DNA from: Triparma columacea
Lineage: Eukaryota > Sar > Bolidophyceae > Parmales > Triparmaceae
Length of the DNA: 27,750 nucleotides
Direction of reading: 5' to 3'
Assembly (NCBI GenBank): GCA_030267965.1
Contig: BRYA01000419.1
Location: 1-27,750, forward strand
Part shown: piece after piece, positions 20,186 through 27,750 of the stretch
How positions within the stretch are numbered: position 1 is the stretch's first letter
How the letters are laid out: every line of letters starts with the position of its first letter
Translations under genes and position numbers: made by a program
Notes under the pieces: model-generated
What the model was told of the DNA's origin: nothing
What the model saw: only the letters and a program-made list of their open reading frames with translations
Database searches by the model: none

Positions 20186-21066
20186 AATTGTATAACCCAT
20201 CCATACGTTCAACAACCCTTCCCCTTCCCTCCCCCCTTAACCTATCATACCTCTTTATACTTTCGTTCCCCCTAATCCTCTCAATAACATTAAAAAATCC
20301 CACCCTCCACCCAACTTCACCTCCGGCAACTCCTGGTCCCAGTCTAAAAAATGGTCTCCTAGTACGTGGAGGTGGTTTTAAGGGTTTCTTCTACTCCCTC
20401 GGTTACATGGATTCCGCGTTTTCCCTAGACCACGGTAGTTATAATGGGGTTTTGAAAGGTAATTTAACATCTGGTCGAGAGAGTTTCGTTGAACAAAACA
20501 ACGATGAGGAGGTTGGTTTCGGGGAAGATGGGGTATACGTAGGTGTGGAGGAGAGGGATGTATACTGTTACTCCGGTGGATGTCTAGCTGCAATCGTTCA
20601 TTTGCTTAAGGTTGATATTGAAACAGTACTTGAGATTGGGACCAGACTACAGAAGGGAATAATTGACGGTGATATATCACGGTACGCCGTTGTTGAGGTG
20701 TTCACGAAGGAGATTATTATGGGAAGGGACGTTTCTGAGGTTTTTGAGAGGGTCGTATTCATGTCCACCTCACTGTATGATGGTTTAACGGTAGTCTCAG
20801 ACAAGGCTTGCACCCCCGAAGATCTCGTATCACGAGTAATCGAGACAACGTGGATCCCGGGTATAACAGGTCTCGGTCTAACGACTACAGAGGGTATGCT
20901 TGACGGTTTCTTCAGCGTATTCAGGCACCCTAAGACTACATCAGAGATACCAGGACTACCTTGGGATTTGAGGGGACTTAGCCCAGGACTTTCACCGGAG
21001 AATGCTAAAACGACTTATTGGGAAGGCAGAGAGGAGGGGAAGATGGGGTTCATTAGATTGGATTAG
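20182..21066 (+). CDS. Patatin-like phospholipase / acyl hydrolase (divergent)
   Basis: Single exon, 294 residues. A hydrophobic stretch near residues 20-38 (LNLSYLFILSFPLILSITL) suggests a signal peptide or membrane anchor. The oxyanion-hole motif is GGGFKG at 63-68. The nucleophile elbow is CYSGGCLAA with S131; the canonical GxSxG has Cys in place of its first Gly. The block around WIPGITG matches the patatin segment before the catalytic aspartate, here D241 in MLDGFF (usually DGG or DGA). A Ser-Asp dyad is therefore present, but in divergent surroundings. Patatins hydrolyse acyl lipids; substrate and location are unknown. The end of the frame (GKMGFIRLD) comes from a GATTA-type simple repeat, and the stop lies inside the first unit of a tandem array of this gene's own 3' end. 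ATG 20182 starts just after a tiny overlapping upstream ORF. Confidence 0.72.
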   Translation: MKLYNPSIRSTTLPLPSPLNLSYLFILSFPLILSITLKNPTLHPTSPPATPGPSLKNGLLVRGGGFKGFFYSLGYMDSAFSLDHGSYNGVLKGNLTSGRESFVEQNNDEEVGFGEDGVYVGVEERDVYCYSGGCLAAIVHLLKVDIETVLEIGTRLQKGIIDGDISRYAVVEVFTKEIIMGRDVSEVFERVVFMSTSLYDGLTVVSDKACTPEDLVSRVIETTWIPGITGLGLTTTEGMLDGFFSVFRHPKTTSEIPGLPWDLRGLSPGLSPENAKTTYWEGREEGKMGFIRLD

Positions 21067-22016
21067 ATTAGATTAGAGACAACGTGGATCCCGGGTATAA
21101 CAGGTCCCGGTCTAACGACTACAGAGGTATGCTTGACGGTTTCTTCAGCGTATTCAGACACCCTAAGACTACATCAGAGATACCGGGACTACCTTGGGAT
21201 TTGAGCGGACTTAGCCCAGGACTCTCACTGGAGAATGCTAAAACGGCTTATTGGGAAGGTAGAGAGGAGGGGAAGACGGGGTTCATTAGATTGGATTAGA
21301 TTAGATAAGAGACAAACGTGGATCCCGGGTATAACAGGTCCCGGTCTAACGACTACAGAGGGTATGCTTGACGGTTTCTTCAGCGTATTCAGGCACCCTA
21401 AGACTACATCAGAGATACCGGGACTACCTTGGGATTTGAGCGGACTCAGTCCAGGACTTTCACCGGAGAATGTTAAAACGGTTTATTGGGAAGGGAGAGA
21501 GGAGGGGAAGATGGGGTTCACGAAGATCTCGTATCCCGAGTAATCGAGACAACGTGGATTCCCGGGTATAACAGGTCCCGGTCTAACGACTACAGAGGGT
21601 ATGCTTGACGGTTTCTTCAGCGTATTCAGACACCCTAAAACTACATCAGAGATACCGGGACTACCTTGGGATTTGAGCGGACTTAGTCCAGGACTGAGTC
21701 CGGAGAATGCTAAAACGGCTTATTGGGAAGGTAGAGAGGAGGGGAAGATGGGGTTCATTAAATTGGATTAGATTAGATTAGAGACAACGTGGATTCCCGG
21801 GTATAACAGGTCCCGGTCTAACGACTACAGAGGGTATGCTTGACGGTTTCTTCAACGTATTCAGACACCCTAAGACTACATCAGAGATACCTGGACTACC
21901 TTGGGATTTGAGGGGACTCAGTCCAGGACTATCACCGGAGAATGCTAAAGAGGTTTATTGGGAAGGTAGAGAGGAGGGGAAGATGGGGTTCATTAGATTG
22001 GATTAGATTAGATTGT
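20842..22016 (+). repeat. Five tandem ~235-bp copies of the patatin 3' end
   Basis: Units start at GAGACAACGTGGAT near 20842, 21076, 21309, 21546 and 21781. The first is the true end of the patatin gene, including the catalytic-Asp block. The other four are nearly identical extra copies separated by GATTAGATTAGATTAG-like sequence. Small indels (a missing G in TACAGAGGTATG of copy 2, an extra A in copy 3, an extra T in GGATTCCCGGG of copies 4 and 5) break the frame relative to copy 1. Copy 4 is preceded by a further 24 bp of gene sequence (21522-21545, matching 20818-20841), so its left junction differs from the others. Confidence 0.92.
21076..22016 (+). pseudogene. Four partial patatin copies lacking the 5' half
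   Basis: These are copies 2-5 of the 3'-end array. They contain the MLDGFF Asp motif but not the GGGFKG or nucleophile segments, so none can encode a lipase alone. Short open frames (for example 21084-21299 and 21235-21543) remain but start without a plausible initiation context. High nucleotide identity implies recent duplication. Confidence 0.7.
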
Positions 22017-22130
22017 TGAATGAGTTTTATCATTATCATGTTTGAAATGAAAGGTAGAAAACATAAATGTGTTTTCATAACCTAACCTAGCTGATTGTCG
22101 TTTTCGCTTAAGTTCCCCTCCTTTTCCTTT

Positions 22131-22520
22131 CATTCAATTTCCTCCTCCCCCCCTTGTTGTACAAGATCCAACTCCCCCTCCGTTTCTCTTGTTTACAACG
22201 TCCGACCTCCCCAGTGTCCGCAGTCCCTGAATAACGTAGAATCATCATGGTCGATGTAAATCGAGAGCCGAACACCAATTTCCGGACGAAACCCCACATC
22301 ATTCCTCTCCCTTTGGTACCCCCCATTTCCTCCTCCCCCCCTTGTTGTAACGATCCAACTCCTCCTCCGTTCCTCTTATAACCAAATGTCCTCCCTCCCC
22401 AGTGTCCTCCGTCCCTGAAGTTACATAGAACTCATCATGTTCGATGTAAAATCGCCCCGCCGCTCACCCCAATTTCCTCCTCAACCCCCCATCATTCCAC
22501 TCCCTTTGGTAACCCCCCCC
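22131..22520 (-). repeat. Two degenerate ~190-bp copies of the hibernation-factor 3' end
   Basis: Segments at about 22131-22325 and 22326-22510 repeat, with many indels, the coding end of the downstream-lying minus-strand gene (its tail at about 22511-22660). Shared blocks include CTCCCCAGT, CCCTGAA-ACGTAGAA, TCATCATG and TCGATGTAAA. Both copies lie just past that gene's stop. They are far more diverged than the patatin copies and cannot be translated in frame. Confidence 0.78.
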
Positions 22521-23434
22521 TTATTCCTCACCCTTAGGTTGTATAAGTCCAACCCCACCACCGTTCCTCTTATAAACAACCCCAACCTCCCCAGTATCCT
22601 CGTCTCTGAATACGTAGAAATCATGATCGATATAATCCAGTGCGAACACCGCCTCACGGATAGATATCGGTGGTAGGTCGAAGGACTTTACACGCGTTAC
22701 TGAGGGGAGGTATTCATCTACGTATTCCTCTTCCTCTGCAACTTCAGTATCATCGTCTGAGTACTCATCGACAATATCGTTGGCACCTTTTACTCCACCA
22801 GTATGGTAACCCTTGACAGTCCTTTCGCGTAGTTTCCTTACCTTTCTTTTAACCTTATCAGCGACTCCGTCAATTGACGTGTACATATCACCGCCGCTGT
22901 CTTTCGCACGGATCACCTTAGACCCTAAACGAATTGTAACTTCGGCGGAATGTAATTCTGTTGAGGAGGGGTTTCGGGAGACGGAGAGATGGAACTCTGA
23001 GGTTGATGGGGTTGAGGTTCGGGATAAGGCGGAGGTTAACTTCTCGGTTGAGTAGGACTTTAGAGACTCGGTTAGCTGGGAGGAGGGAGGGGAGAATGGG
23101 GTTAGGATGGGTTTGAAGATTGTATCTATGGACTTCACTTAGACATCACTTTGATAAAGATTGTGTTTATTTGGTTTGGGGGGGTGTTTACGTGTAATTT
23201 TGAATGCATCTGTTGAAAGGTTATATACATGTAGCGGTTAGGGTCGTTTTAAGTGTCACTTACGTCGATATTGTCTCCCGAAACAACGATTTTACTCTCA
23301 GCTGTCGAGAAAAGTGTTTGAGTCTTCACAAATTTGGAGGTTTGGAGACTTGCTTTGGGGAAGAATGATGCTGGAGGAGCGAAGGATAGGGTTGTTGGGA
23401 TGAGGAGGAGTAGAGAGAAAGTGAAAGATCTCAT
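22521..23434 (-). CDS. hpf: Plastid-targeted long-form ribosome hibernation factor (HPF/PSRP1)
   Basis: Exons 23434-23264 and 23075-22521 join in phase 0 to 241 residues (donor GAC|GTAAGT; acceptor CTCCTCCCAG|CTAACC). The join restores the family sequence IVVSGDNID-LTESLKSYSTEKL. The N-terminus is a signal peptide (MRSFTFSLLLLIPTTLS) followed by FAPP and a Ser/Lys-rich stretch, the bipartite presequence of secondary red plastids, so import into the plastid stroma is expected. The S30AE/RaiA domain (about 50-145) includes VTIRLGSKVIRAKD and DMYTSIDGVADKVKRKVRKL. After an acidic linker comes the C-terminal dimerisation domain (RVKSFDLPPISIREAV, HDFYVFRDEDTGEVGVVYK), so this is the long form that pairs 70S ribosomes into inactive 100S dimers. 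The 3' end has been duplicated twice downstream. Confidence 0.9.
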
Positions 23435-23549
23435 GTTTGGGACGTTGGGGGGTAAGAATGGATTGCAGATTGCAGATTGCACTTTGCAGGAGAAGAAAAG
23501 TGAGAAAGTAAAAGAGAGAAAATAGAAAAAAGACAAAAAGTTCAATATA
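23435..23549. promoter_or_regulatory. 115-bp divergent promoter region (hibernation factor / Ubl gene)
   Basis: The two predicted ATGs, 23434 (-) and 23550 (+), are 115 bp apart, so transcription is probably bidirectional from one nucleosome-free stretch. The sequence is A/G-rich on the plus strand. No defined element was recognised. Confidence 0.45.
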
Positions 23550-24507
23550 ATGGAGAATCCCCCCACACTTAGTTTATCCTGTATTGATGATGATGTAAGT
23601 GTATATGTAGTATATTATGGGCGTGTGAAGGGGTATATGTGTGTTGTATTGATTTGAGTAGATTTTATTTGGCCAAGTTTGAACTCTGTCGATGCGGTGA
23701 TGCTCTCATTTTATATCCTCCTCTACCATTATGTCTACTTAATGAGCATTCAATGTGTATGTATAGTGTCGCAAGGGGATTTTATTCCTTTATACACATA
23801 TTGCTGGAAATAGTAATAAAAGCGTCTGGGAATATGTGACCTATTTGAGTATAGGGGCGTGGGTATGAGTGGGATGGAAAGTAGGTAGAAAGTTGGGGAA
23901 TATGGGCACACATACCCACATACACGTACATATACACACCATACACACCCATACACACATACACACCCCACACACGCACACACAAACACAAACCATCATA
24001 CCCCAAACCCACAAAACTCCCACCAACAAAAACACCAACTCACCCACTCCCTCCCACCCTCCCACCAACACACTCCCTCCCTCCCTCTCACCACACACAC
24101 CACAACAAACCTCTCCCTACTGTCTCCCCCCCGCCCCCCCCCAGACAACCTTTTCCATCCCCTTCTCTCCCACCTCCCCCGTCTCCCACCTCCACACATT
24201 AGCCTCCACCCACACCCGTCTCCCCCCCAGCTCTTTCTACCTAACTCTCCCCTCCGGTAAGCCCCTCCCCCCCCACTCTTCCCTTCCCCTCTCCCTATAC
24301 ATCCCCTCCCCCCCCCACCCCTCTCTCCCCCCCTCAACCGTTAACCTCCATAAAAGGAGGAAAGGTGGTTGTTTCATAATATCATTCACCATCCTCCTAA
24401 TCCTAATAACCGCCGCAATAATGAGCGTATGCACGTGCGGGGGGAGTCTGATTGTATTCCCATTCCTCATGCCGCTGTTATTCGTACTACCGTTTTGCTG
24501 CTTATAG
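23550..24507 (+). CDS. Small ubiquitin-like protein with Gly-Gly and hydrophobic tail
   Basis: Exons 23550-23594 and 24145-24507 join in phase 0 to 135 residues. The donor is GAT|GTAAGT and the acceptor a poly-C tract ending CCAG. The 550-nt intron is mostly CA and CCCTCC simple repeats. The join gives a ubiquitin-like fold: TLSLSCIDDD continues into TTFSIPFSP, then VSHLHTLASTHTRLPPS, LPSGKPL and STVNLHKRRKGG, matching the order of ubiquitin's strands, IPP turn, GKxL and C-terminal RGG. Gly89-Gly90 is followed at once by CFIISFTILLILITAAIMS and a second hydrophobic stretch (LIVFPFLMPLLFVLP). This suggests two membrane spans with the Ubl facing the cytosol, as in TMUB-like proteins. The function is unknown. 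Alternative splicing from GGTGGT at 24365 to TTATAG at 24507 would replace the membrane tail with a hydrophilic helix; I favour the membrane form. Confidence 0.66.
23595..24144. repeat. CA-rich and C-rich simple sequence in the Ubl intron
   Basis: ACACATAC/CACACC repeats from about 23907 to 23995 grade into CCCTCC/CCCACC tracts up to the acceptor at 24144. A 212-codon frame covering this stretch reads Thr-His-Thr-His and is low complexity upstream of 24145. Confidence 0.8.
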
Positions 24508-25469
24508 GACTGAACGAGAAGGAGAAGAGGTATGAGGAGGTTATGATGCAAGTAAGGGTGAGGTTGGAGGACGCTTGGAAAGAGAAAACAGACAAGGGGT
24601 TGATGGAAAGGGGAAACACACATTATGTACAATCAACAACATACACAACAAACAACAAAAAACACACACAACAATAACACACACAACGGGAGAAGAAGGG
24701 GGGAAATCGAGGATCAGGGGAGGGAGGGAAAAAGTATTGTAAGGGTAGAGCGGCAAAAAGTGTGTGTGTGGGGGGGAGGGGGGACGGACTTTGTAACGGT
24801 AGTAGTAGTAGTAGTAAGAGAGAGAGAGAAAGAGAAAGAGAGAGAGCGTGTGTGAGTGGGGGGAGGAAGGCGGGGAGATATACATATATTCCTCACACAA
24901 GAGAACAAAACGACGGACGACAATGTGGGGTGGGGGGGAACATTTTTGGAGAGGGGAAGAGCGGGGGAGGGAGAAGAAGAGGGGGGATGCTATGAGCTTG
25001 AGAAACGGGGATTTTAGGGGTAAGAAAAGTAAGAGGCGCACTTTATCATGTATTATTTCACTTCTTTTTGTTTTTGTTTTTATAATGACATTGGACAGGG
25101 AAGGGGGGGGACACACGAGGAGGGAGGGAGCTAATACGATTACGACGTTTGACAGAACTATTTATTCGGGGGACGCAGACATGAAGAGAAGGGTTTAACC
25201 ATAACAAAAGGAATAACAATAACATCTTGCTCTCCCCTTCACTCCCTTCAGTGGGCGCCCCAACGAAGAGAATTTTTTTCCTTGAAGTGCACAATAGACG
25301 TCACAACCACTGCATCACTTCACCCTATACCAGCACTCCCCGTACCCCATTCGACCCCTTTCAACCCCCCACTTCACCCCCCCTGTCTCCATACCCAACA
25401 AACTCCATAGTTGGAGCGGTTAACCCACAACGCCTTTCCCCCAGTTCCCCCCCTGAAACCTTCACAACA
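24508..25469. other. Intergenic simple-sequence region
   Basis: Contains (ACA)n/(ACAC)n near 24640-24685, a GT run and G-tracts near 24759-24785, (GTA)n at about 24799-24817, and (GA)n/(AAGAG)n at about 24817-24847. The first 170 bp could be 3' untranslated sequence of the Ubl gene or an alternative exon of it (a helical frame from 24507). The last 230 bp is a C-rich presumed leader of the next gene. Long minus-strand frames here are simple-sequence artefacts. Confidence 0.6.
24992..25198 (+). CDS. Possible small membrane protein (68 aa), doubtful
   Basis: ATG 24992 opens a 68-codon frame: a basic N-terminus (RGKKSKRR), one clear hydrophobic helix (LSCIISLLFVFVFIMTL), then a hydrophilic tail. 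The shape is that of a small single-span type II protein, and the composition is more protein-like than its surroundings. No homologue is recognised and no intron or initiation signal supports it. It could be a chance frame. Confidence 0.25.
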   Translation: MSLRNGDFRGKKSKRRTLSCIISLLFVFVFIMTLDREGGGHTRREGANTITTFDRTIYSGDADMKRRV

Positions 25470-27622
25470 ATGTCATCTTCAGTCGCCACCGCCCAATCCT
25501 CCATAACCGGTGCCACCGGCGTAACCCGTCGTACACGTCGGTCGAAGGTCCCCAAGGTAAATCATCAACAGCTCGGTCCGAAGCGTTGTAAGTGTTACTC
25601 TCTACCCCCAGGTGAAACCTGCTTCGGAAGGGACTACGGGATTGACCTTATGAGCAGGAAGAACGTACCTCGAATCTCGACGGGGGCGAGGGAAGATAAG
25701 TTTCAACAGGACTTACAACAACATAGCAGACGAATGGGTTGGGGGATGCCCGGGAAACACAAACCCAAGCAGCACAGGTTACCCCCACCCTTCGGAGGTG
25801 GGGCGAAAGGGAAAGGGAAAGGTCGGGGTCGTAAAATGCCCATACTACACCGAGCGGGTAGCGGGGGAAACGTCGTGAAGGGGGTAGGTCTATCAGGTAA
25901 CCTTGGTAACGTTCACCCTAACCATGGTACGCTTGACTCGTCTGCGAAGGCAAAGACTATGACAGAGGGGGAGGGGGGAGGGGGAGGTAAACCGTGGTGG
26001 GAAGCAGAGTTTGATGGAGGGGGGGAAGGGGGGGGAAGGATGGGTGGAACGGAACCACTACCACCAACCTTGACATCGAAGGGAGACATTAAAGGGAAGG
26101 GTAGTAGTCAGGCTGACGATATCCTAGGTGTCACTATAGGGTTCGTTGGAAACGGGGGGGAGGAAGGGGAGGTTGAGGAAGGTGCGGTTGTGGCGTTTAA
26201 CCCACACGAACCACTACCAGGGATACCCACTTCTGAAGACGACGACAAATTCAACGAACCAGGCGATGAATATTCTGACGAAGTTTACGAGGACGATACA
26301 CTCGCCTCTGACTCCGGTGAAGTTTCTGCTCAAACAGTGACGACGTCAGACCAACCCACTGTCCTCAACGACCCGGACTTAGCGGACCCATCGTTGGCCA
26401 TGAAGATGGTTGCATCAAACGACCCTTCTACATCCCCCACCCCTTTGTTAGGTCCCCCCACAACCAGTCAGGCGGCGTCAGATAGTAGCATGGCAGATTT
26501 CAAGTTAAGTCAAATGGTCGACGCGGCTCTATTCGCGAGCTGGAAGGCTTTGCCTTGGCAAACGAGGGTTTGCCCGATGGCATTGGAGGAAAGGGAAAGC
26601 GTAAGACTACTTGCTAGCATGGTCAGCGAAGCAAGGTGAGAGAGAGTGAGAAGGAAAAAATAAACTAATAAGGTGGGGGGAAATAACACTGACCCCCCAA
26701 CCCCCCCTCTCCCCACACAACACACACACAAAGGAGGATCAGAGCGTGGACGAAAACTCAGAACTCAATGGCCATGGACGCTGCAACCCTCGAGGACAAG
26801 AGGTTCGCAGGTTGGTTAGGGTTAGAGAGATCCAGGATACAGGAACATGAGGAGAGGGAGGGGAAGAGGGTTAAGGAGTTTGAGGAGAAATTGAAGGGGG
26901 AGGTTGAAGAGATGGAGAAAAGGGAAACGGAGAGAGTGGAAAACGTTGAAAGAGAGGAGAGGAAAAGGTGAGATGACGGGTTTAGAAGACGAAGCTATGG
27001 GAGGGTACTTTTCGCACAATTCCTAACACACTACCTATGCAATCGCTTCGCTTCGCGAAGGATGGCAAACTGGGTCGTTAAGGAATTCTGGTCCGTCATG
27101 AAGGCCACCAAGGAGGCCTACTCTGCTTCCCTCCCCTCCTCCCCCACGGACCCTTCCCTCGACACAGTCGCCCGGCTCGACCACCTCCGCCGCGAGGAGT
27201 CCCGGTCCTCCAAGGAGCTCCATTCTGAGGAGCTCAAGCTCACCCTCCAGGGGGCGGAGGAGAGGGCATCGGCGCAGTCCATCCACGAGGAGGAGAGGGA
27301 CAGGGTGCAGACGGCTGAGTTCGAGCACGCGAGGAAGACCAACGCCGTGTGGGCAGCCGAGATCGCCAGGGCGACGGGGGAGGCTAACAGGGAGGACGAG
27401 GAAGCTCGTTCGAGCTGGGTCGCTGAGAAGGCGAGGGTGGAGAGCGAGGACGCCAAGGAGAAGGGAAGGGTGGAGGCGTGGGAGACGCTGCAGTACAAGG
27501 TTATGAGGGCGGCGATGGCGAACGTCATCAGACTGCTGGCGCCGGACACGGCTACAGTCGACTTTGAGGACGAGGTGGAGAAGAGCAAGTACTTCACGGG
27601 AGCGTACAAGAAAAGATGCAAG
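25470..27622 (+). CDS. Unrecognised Gly-rich/coiled-coil protein, 3' end outside window
   Basis: Exons 25470-26635, 26734-26967 and 27061-27622 join in frame (both junctions are phase 2, AG|G). The next donor (AAG|GTGAGA) opens an intron that runs off the right edge, so the gene is incomplete: 654 residues are visible. The N-terminal part is basic (RRTRRSKVPKV), with a Cys cluster (GPKRCKCYSLPPGETC) and a Gly/Lys-rich stretch (GGGAKGKGKGRGRK). The middle is acidic and low complexity, with a conserved-looking helix (DAALFASWKALPWQTRV). From about residue 400 the sequence is Glu/Arg/Lys-rich and strongly helical (ERSRIQEHEEREGKRVKEF, HARKTNAVWAAEIARATGE), consistent with a long coiled coil. A cytoskeletal or flagellar role is only a guess. 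The start is the first ATG in a frame that is open upstream but Pro-rich. Confidence 0.68.
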
Positions 27623-27628
27623 GTGAGA

Positions 27629-27729
27629 ACGGGAAGGTTACTATAATAGGCGGCAACGAACGGGAAGGTTACTATAGTAAGCGGCAACGACGGCAACGAA
27701 CGGGGAAGGTTACTATGATAAGAGGCAAC
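27629..27729. repeat. ~31-bp tandem repeat in the last (partial) intron
   Basis: Three imperfect copies of a unit containing ACGGGAAGGTTACTATA and GGCAACGA, followed by CTAAC and a run of C at the window edge that look like a branch point and pyrimidine tract. Confidence 0.8.
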
Positions 27730-27750
27730 TCAAACACTAACCCCCCCCCC

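Noticed and set aside
21040..22016. GATTAGATTAGATTAG strings as telomeric repeats
   Set aside because: They do not match TTAGGG or TTTAGGG and occur only as short junction sequence between patatin copies.
24369..24677. Separate plus-strand gene with a helical Glu/Lys/Arg segment
   Set aside because: It overlaps the better-supported membrane tail of the Ubl gene; kept only as a possible alternative last exon.
24541..25116. 191-codon minus-strand frame rich in Ser/Pro/Tyr
   Set aside because: It reads through (GA)n, (GTA)n and G-tract simple sequence; the Tyr run is the antisense of GTA repeats.

Overview
The window looks like nuclear DNA of a compact-genome, plastid-bearing eukaryotic microalga, most likely a stramenopile (a Parmales/bolidophyte or diatom relative would fit; the species is inferred, not proven). 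Reasons: genes are split by short GT-AG introns (mostly 85-190 nt, with C-rich 3' ends and GTGAG/GTAAG donors); there are BspA-type (DUF285) repeats and an ADCY10-type soluble adenylyl cyclase; and one gene (a long-form ribosome hibernation factor) carries a signal peptide followed by an FAP-type motif, the bipartite presequence typical of red-derived secondary plastids. No rRNA, tRNA, CRISPR array or transposon was recognised.

Layout. 1-3347 (+): 3' part of a surface/secreted protein in which every 25-residue BspA-type repeat is its own 75-nt phase-2 exon (11 complete exons, one partial, one long last exon ending in an Ala-Ser-Pro-Thr stalk). 3348-5076: intergenic, with a GA-rich minisatellite. 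5077-8576 (+): four-exon ClpC/ClpA-class HSP100 that lacks an M domain and carries a large STI1-like insert in its second ATPase domain. 8636-11774 (-): BTB protein with a SUMO-like domain and, through a predicted first exon, an N-terminal ubiquitin-interacting motif. 12061-17948 (+): five-exon ADCY10-like cyclase. 18506-19981 (-): unrecognised four-exon gene. 20182-21066 (+): divergent patatin-like lipase, followed by four tandem copies of its own 3' end (to about 22015). 22521-23434 (-): plastid hibernation factor, also followed by two degenerate copies of its 3' end. 23550-24507 (+): small ubiquitin-like protein with a Gly-Gly and a hydrophobic tail. 24508-25469: simple sequence. 25470 to beyond the right edge (+): unrecognised coiled-coil protein.

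Genes alternate in strand, so most boundaries are either tail-to-tail (clp/BTB, 59 bp apart) or head-to-head with short shared promoters (286, 200 and 115 bp). Protein quality control recurs (Clp chaperone, a possible ubiquitin adaptor, a membrane Ubl, a plastid ribosome factor), but nothing in the sequence shows these genes act together. The strongest leads are the exon-per-repeat array, the rebuilt Clp chaperone, and the two 3'-end duplication arrays that fill the space between two convergent genes. All exon joins were derived by eye from splice consensus, phase and protein-family continuity; no transcripts were available.
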